In this document: positions 20,046 through 28,848 of the stretch, piece by piece
How the letters are laid out: each line of letters begins with the position of its first letter
How positions within the stretch are numbered: position 1 is the first letter of the stretch
Origin: Actinobacteria bacterium 69-20
GTDB taxonomy: Bacteria > Actinomycetota > Actinomycetes > Mycobacteriales > Nakamurellaceae
Length of the DNA stretch: 64,000 bases
Reading direction: 5' to 3'
Assembly (NCBI GenBank): GCA_001897425.1
Contig: MKSW01000003.1
Location: forward strand, 1 to 64,000
Made by a program: the position numbers and the translations under genes
The notes under the pieces: generated by a model
The model's database searches: none
Told to the model about the DNA's origin: nothing
What the model saw: only the letters and a program-made list of their open reading frames with translations

Positions 20046-20693
20046 ATGACGAAGTCCGCTGCCGGGCGCAGGTCGATCACCGACCCCGCCGCGCTCAAGG
20101 CCCTGGCGCACCCGCTGCGCCTCAAGCTGCTCGCCGAACTGGGCAACCGGGAACGCGCCACTGCCACCGAGCTGGCCGCCGCGCTGGGCGAATCGAGCGG
20201 CTCGACCAGCTACCACCTCCGGCAACTGCACCGACACGGCTTTATCGTCGAGGATCCGGAAGCCGGGACCGGGCGGGAGCGCGTGTGGCGGCCGACGCCG
20301 GGCGGCTGGGAGCTTCCGATACTGGACCTGATGGATGACGAGACCACCGGGGCCGCAGCAGATCTCATCCTGCGAGCACATCTGCAGGCCGATGCCGAAC
20401 GGGCGCTCGCGGTCGTGCGCCAGGCGCCCGCGTGGCCCGCCGAGTGGCAGGACGTGCTGCGCCGCGAAGAGGTGCACCTGAGCCTGTCCGCCGAGCAAAC
20501 GGCGGAGTTGAACCGCGAACTCGACGCCGTGATCGAGCGGTTCCGCGCGCAGGCCGCCGGTGCCGGTGCCCGCCGGGTGGCGCTGTCGATCAATACCACC
20601 CCGACGGACTACACCGTGAATGGCGGAGAAGAAGCCGCCGCGAGCGACGCTGCGGACGACGCCGCGCACGAAGGGGCGGGTCAGCGGCCATGA
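20046..20693 (+). CDS. ArsR-family winged-helix repressor
   Basis: 215 residues. The HTH_20/ArsR winged helix occupies about residues 12-95: DPAALKALAHPLRLKLLAEL, then ALGESSGSTSYHLRQLHRHG with the recognition helix, and a wing ending in RERVWRPT. No metal-binding CxC motif is seen, so it is probably not a metal sensor. A helical C-terminal half (about 110-190) could mediate dimerisation or ligand binding. It overlaps the transporter start in ATGA (20690-20693) and likely represses that operon. Confidence 0.85.
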   Translation: MTKSAAGRRSITDPAALKALAHPLRLKLLAELGNRERATATELAAALGESSGSTSYHLRQLHRHGFIVEDPEAGTGRERVWRPTPGGWELPILDLMDDETTGAAADLILRAHLQADAERALAVVRQAPAWPAEWQDVLRREEVHLSLSAEQTAELNRELDAVIERFRAQAAGAGARRVALSINTTPTDYTVNGGEEAAASDAADDAAHEGAGQRP

Positions 20694-21623
20694 CGATGCT
20701 CCCCGCCCAATCCGAACCGCCTGCCGAAAAACCGCCGATACCGACAGCCGGAGCGCCCACGGCGCCACCGACAGAGCCCGGATCCGCGAGCCCGGCGAAA
20801 AACCCGCTGGGCAGGCCGTTTTGGCGCTTGTTCACCTCGAGCGGGGTCTCGAACCTGTCCGACGGCATGTTGCAGGCGGCGCTGCCGCTGCTCGCCGCTA
20901 GCCTGACCCGCGACCCGTTGGCCGTGTCGGCGATGGCGTCGCTCGCCTTCCTGCCCTGGCTGCTCTTCGCCATCCCCGCCGGCGCGGTCGTCGACCGGGT
21001 CAATCGGCGCACCGCGATGGCCGTCGCGAATGTGGCGCGGGCCGGGATGCTCATCGCCATGGCCGTGGCGACGGCCGCGGGCGCGGCGACCCTGCCGCTG
21101 CTCTATGCCACGGCGTTCGTGCTGGGCTGCGCCGAGGTGGTATACGACAACGCGGCCCGCGCCATGCTGCCCGCCGTCGTCGGGAAATCCGGCCTGGAGC
21201 GCGGCAACAGCCTGCTGGCCACCGCGGAGAGCGTCGGCAACATCTTCCTCGGCGCGCCGATCGGCGCCTGGCTCTTCGCGATCGCCGTGTCGATCCCGTT
21301 CTGGAGCAACGCCGTCGCCTACCTGGTGTCGGCGGGACTGATCCTCACGGTGGCCGGCAGGTTCCGCGCACCGCGCGCCGCCCCGACGCGGCTGCGCGCC
21401 GATATCGCGGTGGGTCTGCGCTGGCTGATGCACCATCGCCTGCTGCGCACCTTGATGGTCACCACGGGTCTGGCCGGACTGCTGCAGTCAATGATCAACG
21501 GCATCCTGGTGCTGTTCGCGCTGGAAGAACTCGGCCTGTCGGAGCGCGGTTTCGGCATAGCACTGGCGGTGGCCGGAGTCGGGGCGATCGTCGGGTCGGT
21601 GGCCTCGCCCAGGCTCACTGCCG

Positions 21624-21631
21624 TCCTAGGC
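21624..21631. repeat. Target-site duplication, left copy
   Basis: TCCTAGGC immediately left of the insertion element, identical to 23215-23222. It is part of the original exporter gene. Confidence 0.92.
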
Positions 21632-23214
21632 CCAATGCCGTTAAGTTTGGGGTTCGGGTGAATATTTTGTTGTGGGCGGCAAGGTGATTTGCTTTCCGGC
21701 GTGTTTCCGGGCGTCTGCGGCCGTTTGACACGCGCGCGTTTGTGTGTCGGGAATCGTTGTGTGGCAGATAGTTTCGCCGTATGGAAGACGTGGAGACGGG
21801 GCGAGACGAGCCGAGGCCGGGCCGGTTGTCGGATCATCTGTCGCTGGGCGTGATCGCCCGGGTCTACCGGCGAGATCAGGTCGACGACGCTGTGACACGC
21901 TGCGGTCGCCGGGAGAAGCGGGAAAGGTTGTTGCCGGCCCGTCTGGTCGTCTACTACGTGATCGCGTTGGGCCTGTTCTTCGGGGACGCCTACGAAGAGG
22001 TCATGCGCAAGATGGTGGGCGGGCTGAAGTTCGTGTCCGCGTGGGAGAAGGCGTGGAAGGTTCCGACTGCGTCCGCGTTGTGCCAGGCCCGTAAACGGCT
22101 CGGCGAGGCCCCGGTGAGGGAGCTGTTCGAGCAGGTGTGCCAGCCGCTGGCGACCACGGCGACGATCGGCGCGTTCGCTGGCCGGTGGCGGCTGATGGCC
22201 ATCGACGGGCTCGTGTGGGACGTGCCGGACACCGCCGCCAACGAGGAAGCCTTCGGCCGGTCGCCGTCTCGCACCGGCCAGGGCGGGGCGTTCCCGCAGG
22301 TGCGCATGGCCGCTCTGTCCGAGGTCGGCACGCACGCGGTCGTCGCCGCGGAGTTCGGCCCGCTGAAGATCGGGGAACGGCAACTCGCCGAGGGGTGCCT
22401 GTTCGCTCTCGAGCCGGGCATGCTGGTGTGCTTCGACCGGGGCTTCTACTCGTTCGACTTCTACGGCCAGGTCGCCGCGACCGGCGCCGATGTGCTGTTC
22501 CGCATGTCCAAGAGCGTGAAACTACCCGTGCTGGCCCGGCTGGCCGACGACTCGTACCTGTCGGCGATCACCGCGAACCGCACCGCGGCCCCCGCCACCC
22601 TGGCCGTCGCCGAACAGATGGCCGAATCGGGCAGGGCGGTGATCGTGCGGGTCGTGGAGTACGCGATCAGCGACCGCGACGACGCCGACCAGTACCGGGT
22701 CGCGACCTCGATCCTTGACTGGCAAGAGCTGATCTCCGGCGACCTGGCCGACGCCTACCGCCACCGGTGGGAAATCGAGATCGCCTTCGACGAGATCGAA
22801 ACCCACCAAATCGGCCACTCCCGCGTGTTGCGATCCAAGTCGCCGGAGATGGTGCGCCAGGAAATCTGGGGCATTCTGCTCGCCCACTACGCGATCAGGG
22901 CACTGATGACCGAGGCCGCGAACGACTCCGACATCGACCCCGACCGATTATCGTTCCTGGGATCCCTGCGGGTCATCCGCCGCGAAGCCGACGGCTCCGC
23001 GGATTTTCCCCCCTCACCGCATCGGTGACGCCGCCACCCGCGTCACCGACGAGATCCTCTCCCACCGGCTCAAACGCCGGAACCACTCCTACCCAAGGGT
23101 CATCAAACGCTACGGGCCCTGCTACCGACCCATCAAACGCCAATGGCACAAACAGACCAAATACGACAGCCCTGGAACCGTCGAAATCCGCGCCGCCTAA
23201 CTAAACGGCATTGG
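21632..23214 (+). mobile_element. IS4-family insertion sequence, 1583 bp
   Basis: Ends are imperfect inverted repeats: CCAATGCCGTTAAGTTTGG on the left and, reversed, CCAATGCCGTTTAGTTAGG on the right. Flanked by the 8-bp duplication TCCTAGGC. One transposase gene fills the element. A 7-8 bp duplication and the transposase signature suit the ISPepr1-like part of the IS4 family, but naming needs a database. The perfect duplication implies a recent jump. Confidence 0.93.
21781..23200 (+). CDS. IS4-family DDE transposase with a late frameshift
   Basis: RNase H-fold transposase. N-terminal IS4 domain (about residues 15-105), first catalytic Asp in LMAIDGLVWDVPDT, second in VCFDRGFYSFDFY, and Glu in YRHRWEIEIAFDEIETHQ, the Y-(2)-R-(3)-E signature. 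The first frame stops at 23028 after 415 residues. The following sequence, in another frame, encodes 60-odd basic residues (TRVTDEILSHRLKRRNHSY to a TAA at 23198-23200) of the kind that normally end these proteins. The switch would fall at TTTTCCCCCC (23004-23013). It may be a mutation, a sequencing slip or programmed frameshifting. Confidence 0.85.
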
Positions 23215-23222
23215 TCCTAGGC
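23215..23222. repeat. Target-site duplication, right copy
   Basis: TCCTAGGC immediately right of the insertion element, identical to 21624-21631. Confidence 0.92.
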
Positions 23223-23656
23223 CGCACCGGCGCGATGGGTGCGTGCGAGATCGCGTCCGCACCGCTCATGGTGTTGTTGGGGCTGTTTCCGCAGCCGGTG
23301 TTCGGGGTGGCGCTCTTCGCCCTGTCGAGCGCGCTGGGCGCGGCGTTCAACGTGCAGATCATGTCGGTGCGGCAGGCGATCATCCCGGAGCACCTGTTCG
23401 GGCGCGTCCAGGGCGCCTACCGCACCGTGATCTGGGGCGGCATTCCCATCGGAACGCTGGCCGGCGGGGCGCTCGCCGGCGTCGTGGGTCTCTCGACGGT
23501 CATCGTCCTGTCCGGCGCAGCCTCCATCGTCGTGGCGTTCGTCACGTACGCCGTGCTCCGTAGGCACCGCGCCGAGATCGACGCCGCTTTTGAGATCGAC
23601 GCCGCGGTGGACATCGACACCGCAGTTGCGGGCGATGGGGCGGAGACATGACCCCT

Positions 23657-23689
23657 GCGGCGGCTCGTCCGCCGCGAACGTCGTCATAC
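23657..23689 (+). repeat. Hairpin plus GAACGTCGTCATAC element
   Basis: GCGGCGG (23657-23663), loop CTCGT, CCGCCGC (23669-23675), followed with no gap by GAACGTCGTCATAC (23676-23689). It begins six bases after the exporter stop codon, so it could also serve as a terminator. Confidence 0.82.
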
Positions 23690-23699
23690 CCGGGCGGTT

Positions 23700-23728
23700 T
23701 TGGGGCTGACGGACGAATCTGGCACAAT
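23700..23728 (+). promoter_or_regulatory. Putative rplS promoter
   Basis: TTGGGG (23700-23705) and CACAAT (23723-23728) are 17 bases apart, a SigA-like arrangement, with TGG before the -10. The leader to the rplS start would be about 155 nt, long enough for regulation by L19 or attenuation, though no clear structure was found. Confidence 0.5.
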
Positions 23729-23889
23729 AGAGCGGTTGCCCTGCGACGGATATTGCCGCACGCAGACGGCACCGATCGTCAGCCATCGCCCGTAGTGGAC
23801 GGGACACCCGGGGCTGACTGCCGCCCGCTCGACCCGAGTGCGGCGAGATGAGCCCACGAGTGGTACGACGCAGGAATCGAGAGAGCATC

Positions 23890-24243
23890 ATGAACACCCT
23901 GGACGCGCTGGACGCCGCATCGCTACGCGACGATATCCCCGACTTCCGCCCGGGCGACTCCGTCAAGGTGCACGTGAAGGTCATCGAAGGTTCCCGGTCC
24001 CGTGTGCAGGTGTTCGCGGGGCACGTCATCCGGCGTCAGGGCGGCGGCGTCCGCGAGACGTTCACCGTCCGCAAGATCTCCTTCGGCGTGGGCGTGGAGC
24101 GGACCTTCCCGGTTCATTCGCCGAACCTGGACAAGATCGAGGTCACCGCGCGCGGCGATGTGCGGCGCGCCAAGCTCTATTACCTGCGCGATCTGCGCGG
24201 CAAGGCCGCCAAGATCAAGGAAAAGCGCGAGAACGCGAGCTGA
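23890..24243 (+). CDS. rplS: 50S ribosomal protein L19
   Basis: 117 residues. L19 sits at the 30S-50S interface. Conserved [57 protein letters not shown] and the basic [21 protein letters not shown] 23890 is preferred over the upstream in-frame ATG at 23848 because it gives the family's usual length and GAGAG lies just before it. Confidence 0.97.
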   Translation: MNTLDALDAASLRDDIPDFRPGDSVKVHVKVIEGSRSRVQVFAGHVIRRQGGGVRETFTVRKISFGVGVERTFPVHSPNLDKIEVTARGDVRRAKLYYLRDLRGKAAKIKEKRENAS

Positions 24244-24330
24244 TCGCGTGCGCGCTGCGGCGTACGGGCCGGATCTCCGGCCCGTCGATGCCCCCTCGGC
24301 GTTGGCCGGTGCGCTCGTAACGTTCGCCGG

Positions 24331-24390
24331 TGTCGCTGTGTCTGGTGTCTCTGCGTGGGGTGTCGCTGTGTGTGGTGTCTCTGCGTGGCC
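24331..24390 (+). repeat. 30-bp tandem repeat, two copies, upstream of lepB
   Basis: 24331-24360 and 24361-24390 agree at 27 of 30 positions (each starts TGTCGCTGTG and contains GGTGTCTCTGCGTGG). They fill the space just upstream of the lepB start and may modulate its expression or simply be slippage. Confidence 0.85.
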
Positions 24391-24405
24391 ACGTAACCTT
24401 CAGTA

Positions 24406-25515
24406 GTGAGCGGCTCAGGAATGACGGGCGCGGGAATGGTCGGCCCAGAAGGTACGGACCCAGCCGGACCAGCGAGCGGTGACAGTTCCCTGAGCGCCAC
24501 TCCGGCGCAGCCCGCACGGCCCGTGCCACTACCGGGTGTCGGTGCGCATCGCGCGGGCAACGGCGCGGGCCGCGATGATCACGATTCGCGGTCGGCGGCC
24601 GATCGGGTAGCCGTGGATCGACACGCGGCCAATGTCCTGCGTTGGCGGGAACTCTCGCAGGCCCGCAACGAGAAGCGGCGGGCCCGCGACGAAGGTCGCG
24701 ACGAGCAGGGTGCCGCCGGGGCGGCGGGGGCTGCCGCGGCGAAACGCAAGCAGCGGCCGTGGTGGGTCGAACTGCCGATCCTGATCGTTGTGGCGTTCCT
24801 GCTCACGTTCTTGATCCAGACGTTCGTCGCCCGCGTGTACTACGTGCCGTCCGGCTCCATGGAGCCCACCTTGCACGGGGTGGAGCACGGCGGCGATCGG
24901 ATCCTCGCCTACAAACTCGGTTATGACTTCGGCTCGCCCAAGCAGGGCGATGTGGTGGTTTTCAAGGGCCCGCCGACGTGGACTCCGGAAGCCAGCATCC
25001 CCGGTCCGTCGACGTGGCTCGGCACTATCGGCCAGGCGCTCGGTTCGGTCGTGGGCATTGCGCCGCCCAACGAGAAGGACTTCGTGAAACGCGTGATCGC
25101 GGTCGGCGGCCAGACGGTCTCGTGTTGCGACGCCAAGGGTCGCGTGCAGGTGGACGGGGTGTCGCTGAACGAGCCGTACATCCTGATGGACGCCGACCGT
25201 ACGCAATGGGATTGGACCGTCGGCGAATCGAATTGCGAACGCAATCCGGCGGATCCCGCTCGCTTCAACTCGTTCCGGTGCTTCGGGCCGTACAAGGTGC
25301 CAGAGGGCTCCGTGTGGGTGATGGGGGATCACCGCTCCGACTCGGCCGATTCGACGTACAACTGCCGGGGGCTGGTGCCCGCTTCGAATGTCCAATGCCA
25401 GGGCCCGATCCCGGTCAAGGACGTGGTCGGGCGGGCCGTGGCGATCGTCATGCCTCCGTCGCGATGGCGTGGGATCGGCAGTCCCGACATCATGTCCGGC
25501 GCACCCTCGGGCTGA
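24406..25515 (+). CDS. lepB: Type I signal peptidase
   Basis: 369-residue membrane serine peptidase that removes Sec and Tat signal peptides. A ~115-residue Gly/Ala-rich cytoplasmic region precedes one transmembrane helix (WWVELPILIVVAFLLTFLIQ, about 120-139). The catalytic Ser is near residue 151 in YVPSGSMEPTL and the Lys near 228 in DFVKRVIAVGG. Box E is VWVMGDHRSDSADS. Four cysteines in the extracellular part (SCCDAKGR, NCERN, RCFGPYK) and NCRGL could form disulphides. GTG start at 24406; an ATG at 24421 is possible, since the long N-terminus is poorly conserved. Confidence 0.93.
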   Translation: MSGSGMTGAGMVGPEGTDPAGPASGDSSLSATPAQPARPVPLPGVGAHRAGNGAGRDDHDSRSAADRVAVDRHAANVLRWRELSQARNEKRRARDEGRDEQGAAGAAGAAAAKRKQRPWWVELPILIVVAFLLTFLIQTFVARVYYVPSGSMEPTLHGVEHGGDRILAYKLGYDFGSPKQGDVVVFKGPPTWTPEASIPGPSTWLGTIGQALGSVVGIAPPNEKDFVKRVIAVGGQTVSCCDAKGRVQVDGVSLNEPYILMDADRTQWDWTVGESNCERNPADPARFNSFRCFGPYKVPEGSVWVMGDHRSDSADSTYNCRGLVPASNVQCQGPIPVKDVVGRAVAIVMPPSRWRGIGSPDIMSGAPSG

Positions 25516-25517
25516 GC

Positions 25518-26324
25518 ATGCCCACGCTCGATGCCGAGCGGTCCATGATGGGCCGCTCCTGCCGGCGCGTTGCCGGGCTCGACGAGGTCGGCCGCGGGGC
25601 GCTGGCAGGTCCGGTCAGCGTGGGCGCCGTCGTAGTCACGCAGCACCTCGGCCCCGTGCCGGACGGCCTGAAGGATTCGAAGCTGCTGTCCGCCGCGGCC
25701 CGCGTGGCTCTGGTCGGGCCGATCCGCGCGTGGGCCGTGGAGTGCGCCGTCGGCCATGCGACTGCCGCGGAGATCGACCGGATCGGGATCATGCGCGCAC
25801 TGCGGCTGGCGGCGCTGCGCGCCCTGGCTGCGCTCTCCGCACCGGTCGACGCGGTGCTGCTCGACGGCAACGTCGACTACCTATCGGCGAACTATTCGGT
25901 TGCGCAGGCGATGGTTGTGGACCGCTCCGCCGGACTGTTCGAGGCGGGTGGTGTCGATGGCGTGAGCGGCTCAGGCACCGTTTGCCCCAACGATAGTGAC
26001 GATGCCGCAGGCGTTTTCGCCGCGAGCGGCGCGAACGGCGTCATACTCGATTCTTTTCACGGATCGGTGGTGACGCGCATCAAAGCGGACCGTGACTGTG
26101 CTTCCGTCGCCGCCGCCAGTGTTCTGGCGAAGGTCGCGCGCGATGCGCTCATGGTCGATCTCCATGGGCGTTATGCGCACTTCGGATGGGCCGGGAACAA
26201 GGGGTACGGGACGGCGGAGCACCTGGCGGCGATCGCGCGGCACGGCCCGTGTGAGCTGCACCGCCGTTCGTGGTCGCTGCCGGCGCGAGCCGACGGTGCG
26301 GCGCCGACGAGTCCGGCAGGCTGA
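25518..26324 (+). CDS. rnhB: Ribonuclease HII with an internal insertion
   Basis: RNase HII cleaves the RNA strand at ribonucleotides embedded in DNA. Catalytic acidic residues: AGLDEVGRGALAGPV (Asp-Glu), LLDGNVDYL and KADRDCASVAAASVLAKVARD. At 268 residues it is longer than usual because residues about 141-182 are a Gly/Ala/Ser/Asp-rich insertion between LDGNVDYL... and the third acidic motif. The insertion includes a repeated hairpin-motif element (26018-26046). Start ATG 25518, two bases after lepB. Confidence 0.93.
   Translation: MPTLDAERSMMGRSCRRVAGLDEVGRGALAGPVSVGAVVVTQHLGPVPDGLKDSKLLSAAARVALVGPIRAWAVECAVGHATAAEIDRIGIMRALRLAALRALAALSAPVDAVLLDGNVDYLSANYSVAQAMVVDRSAGLFEAGGVDGVSGSGTVCPNDSDDAAGVFAASGANGVILDSFHGSVVTRIKADRDCASVAAASVLAKVARDALMVDLHGRYAHFGWAGNKGYGTAEHLAAIARHGPCELHRRSWSLPARADGAAPTSPAG
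26018..26046 (+). repeat. Hairpin plus GAACGGCGTCATAC element inside rnhB
   Basis: CGCCG (26018-26022), loop CGAG, CGGCG (26027-26031), one base, then GAACGGCGTCATAC (26033-26046). It lies within the extra loop of RNase HII and is read as Ala-Asn-Gly-Val-Ile-Leu. Confidence 0.75.
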
Positions 26325-26409
26325 GCAGTCGTTCGCGTCGGCCGGCGTGGGGGATGATGGGGTGACGGCCGTTCCGCTGGCGGCCTGATTCAACCGGTGG
26401 GAAGGGTGC

Positions 26410-26736
26410 GTGACGGGCGGCGTGAGCGCTGAGGACCTCGAACAGTACGAAACCGAGATGGAGTTGCAGCTCTATCGCGAGTACCGCGACATCGTCGGCC
26501 AGTTCTCCTACGTCGTGGAGACCGAGCGGCGGTTCTATCTGGCGAACGCGGTCGACCTGCAGGTACGCAACGCTGGCGGCGACATGTACTTCGAGGTGCG
26601 CATGTCCGACGCCTGGGTGTGGGACATGTATCGGCCGGCGCGGTTCGTGAAGAACGTGCGCGTGGTGACGTTCAAGGACGTGAACGTCGAGGAACTGGAC
26701 GCGCCGGAGATCCGGCTGCCCGACGAGATGCGTTGA
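26410..26736 (+). CDS. DUF2469 family protein
   Basis: 108-residue small acidic cytoplasmic protein conserved across actinobacteria at this exact place, between rnhB and yraN (M. tuberculosis Rv2901c position). No known function. Conserved SAEDLEQYETEMELQLYREY and DMYFEVRMSDAWVWDMYRP are visible. GTG 26410 is three bases from GAAGGG; GTG 26422 (Met-Ser-Ala-Glu-Asp-Leu) is an equally plausible start. Confidence 0.88.
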   Translation: MTGGVSAEDLEQYETEMELQLYREYRDIVGQFSYVVETERRFYLANAVDLQVRNAGGDMYFEVRMSDAWVWDMYRPARFVKNVRVVTFKDVNVEELDAPEIRLPDEMR

Positions 26737-26968
26737 GGTAGACCCTTTCTGGGCTGGTGCCCGTGTCGGCGCTGCGGCTTCGCCGTGCGGCGGCGGGTCG
26801 CGCGGCGATTGTGCGGCGAGTTGTCCCCCTGACCGATTTTCATCCACATTCCGCGAGATCGCGGTGGCTGGCGTGAGTGCGCGCCGCATGCTTGCGATCA
26901 CGGCACGCCCATGACGCTTTTCCGTTGCGGGGCCCTGTGCCGGATATCGGTGGCATGGGGAGCGGGAT

Positions 26969-27331
26969 ATGGCAGCGAAGGACGAACTGGGGCGGCGCGG
27001 TGAGCAACTCGCCGCGGACTTCCTCACGGATCAAGGGTTGGTGATCCTGGCCCGCAATTGGCGCTGCGCCGAGGGTGAGCTGGACATCGTCGCCACGGAC
27101 GGCATCGATACCGTCGTGTTCTGCGAGGTGAAGACGCGGCGCGGCACGGGTTTTGGGACACCGGTCGAGGCGGTGACGCAGGCGAAGCGGCGGCGGCTCC
27201 GGCGGCTCGCGTACCTGTGGATCACGTCGATGCGGCCCGCGGGTTGGCCGATCCTGCGCTTCGACGTCATCGGAATCCTGATGCCCGACGGCGGCGGGCC
27301 GCAGCTCCGGCACGTGGCCGGGGCGTTCTGA
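26969..27331 (+). CDS. yraN: YraN family nuclease-like protein (UPF0102)
   Basis: 120 residues. Endonuclease-like fold of the PD-(D/E)xK type: LGRRGEQLAADFL, then GELDIVATDG and VVFCEVKTRRG supply the D...ExK active-site pattern. The function is unsettled in the literature. It precedes and overlaps yifB by one base (TGATG at 27329-27333). The 232 bp upstream (26737-26968) contain no gene; I see only small GC hairpins there. Confidence 0.9.
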   Translation: MAAKDELGRRGEQLAADFLTDQGLVILARNWRCAEGELDIVATDGIDTVVFCEVKTRRGTGFGTPVEAVTQAKRRRLRRLAYLWITSMRPAGWPILRFDVIGILMPDGGGPQLRHVAGAF

Positions 27332-28848
27332 TGGGGATCGGTCATACGGCGGCCGTGTCCCTGCTCGGCGTGGTGGGCTCGGTGGTGGATGTCGAAGCCG
27401 ATATCGCGCCGGGCATGCCAGGCATCACGGTGGTCGGTATGGGCGATACGGCGGTGGCGCAGGCGCGGGACCGGGTGCGCGCCGCGGTGCTCAATTCCGG
27501 CTTCGGATGGCCGCAGACCCGGCTCACCGTTTCGTTGGCCCCGGCCGGTGTCCACAAGCGCGGTGCCGGCTTCGATCTCGCGATCGCGGTCGCGCTGCTC
27601 GCCGCTGCCGAGGTGGTTCCGGCCCGTCGGGTGCGAGAGGCGGTGCTGGTCGGTGAACTCGGCTTGGACGGCAGCGTGCGACCAGTGCCGGGAGTGCTGC
27701 CCTGCCTGCTGGCGGCGATCGCGAGCGGGCGGGATTCGGCGATCGTGGCGCCGGACAATCTTGCCGAGGCGTCGCTGGCGCGGGGAATGACGGTGCGCGG
27801 CGTGCGGTCGCTGGGCGATCTCGTCGCACATCTGAAGGGGGAACCCGGGCGGCTGATCGAGCCCGGTCCTCCGGTGAGCGTGGTGGCCGGCCGCGGGCCG
27901 GATATGGCCGAGGTGTTCGGTCAGGGCCAGGCGCGGTACGCACTGGAACTGGCGGCCGCGGGCGGGCACCACCTTGCCATGATCGGTCCGCCCGGCGCGG
28001 GGAAGACCATGCTGGCGGCGCGCTTGCCGGGGCTACTGCCGCCGCTGACGGAGGAAGAGTCGTTGGAGGTGACCGCGATCCACTCCGTCGCCGGGGTGCT
28101 CGATCCGCGGACTCCGCTCAAGGTCGATCCACCCTTCGTCGACCCGCATCATTCGGCGTCGCTGGTCGCGATGATCGGCGGCGGCTCCGGCGATATCCGG
28201 CCTGGCAGCGTAAGTCTCGCGCATCGCGGGTGCCTCTTTCTGGACGAGGCCCCCGAATTCCGCCGGTCGGTGCTCGACGCGCTGCGGCAGCCCATGGAAT
28301 CGGGGTCGGTGCTGGTGATGCGGGCGAAGCACATGGCGCGTTTCCCGGCGCGTTTCCAATTGGTGCTCGCGGCCAATCCGTGTCCGTGCGCCGCAGCTCG
28401 GGACGTCGACTGCACGTGCCCGGCGGGTGTGCGGCAGCGGTACCTGGGTCGATTGTCCGGGCCGCTGATGGATCGGGTCGATATCCGTGTCGATATTCCG
28501 CCGGTCGATCTGGTGGCATTGACCGGGGACGCGCCGCCGCAGGAGCCGTCCGAAGCGATCCGGCAACGGGTGGTCCAGGCGCGCGAGCGGGCGGCATTCC
28601 GGTGGCGCGCCTTCGGGTATCGCTGCAACGCTGAGGCCGCTAGCGCGGACGTGCGCGAGCTGTGGAAATCCCGTGGGCCGCGCACGTCACTGCTGGACCA
28701 TGCCGTGCGGGTCGGTTCGCTCACCGCTCGCGGTTACGACAGAGTGCTCCGGCTGGCCTTGACGGCCGCCGATCTGGCCGAGCGCGGCCGGCCGGCCGAG
28801 TCGGATGTGGCGCGCGCGCTGGCCCTCCGGTGCGGGGAGGCGGCATGA
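27331..28848 (+). CDS. YifB/ComM-family Mg chelatase-like AAA ATPase
   Basis: 505 residues. N-terminal Lon-protease-like domain (VEADIAPGMPGITVVGMGD), then an AAA+ core with Walker A MIGPPGAGKTMLAARLPG and Walker B GCLFLDEAPEF, a zinc-finger-like NPCPCAAARDVDCTCPAG insert, and the C-terminal Mg-chelatase helical domain. ComM relatives are helicases promoting branch migration during natural transformation. Standing between yraN and dprA supports a role in DNA uptake or recombination. The stop overlaps dprA in ATGA. Confidence 0.92.
   Translation: MGIGHTAAVSLLGVVGSVVDVEADIAPGMPGITVVGMGDTAVAQARDRVRAAVLNSGFGWPQTRLTVSLAPAGVHKRGAGFDLAIAVALLAAAEVVPARRVREAVLVGELGLDGSVRPVPGVLPCLLAAIASGRDSAIVAPDNLAEASLARGMTVRGVRSLGDLVAHLKGEPGRLIEPGPPVSVVAGRGPDMAEVFGQGQARYALELAAAGGHHLAMIGPPGAGKTMLAARLPGLLPPLTEEESLEVTAIHSVAGVLDPRTPLKVDPPFVDPHHSASLVAMIGGGSGDIRPGSVSLAHRGCLFLDEAPEFRRSVLDALRQPMESGSVLVMRAKHMARFPARFQLVLAANPCPCAAARDVDCTCPAGVRQRYLGRLSGPLMDRVDIRVDIPPVDLVALTGDAPPQEPSEAIRQRVVQARERAAFRWRAFGYRCNAEAASADVRELWKSRGPRTSLLDHAVRVGSLTARGYDRVLRLALTAADLAERGRPAESDVARALALRCGEAA

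Larger units (their letters stand above)
20690..23651 (+). pseudogene. MFS exporter interrupted by an IS4-family element
   Basis: Joining 20690-21631 to 23223-23651 removes the insertion element and one target copy and restores one frame of about 456 residues (RLTAVL then GRTGAMGACE). The intact protein is a drug-exporter-like MFS carrier: SGVSNLSDGMLQAALPLL at helix 1, AGAVVDRVNRRTAM at motif A, and REALIP-like VRQAIIPEHLFGRVQGAYR at helix 10. The N-terminal 5' part may still be expressed but ends nine codons into the IS, leaving about eight helices. The final 30 residues are an Asp/Ala repeat tail. Translation is coupled to arsR. Confidence 0.9.

Noticed and set aside
24331..24390. Start of a CRISPR array
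   Set aside because: Only two adjacent copies with no spacers between them and no cas genes.
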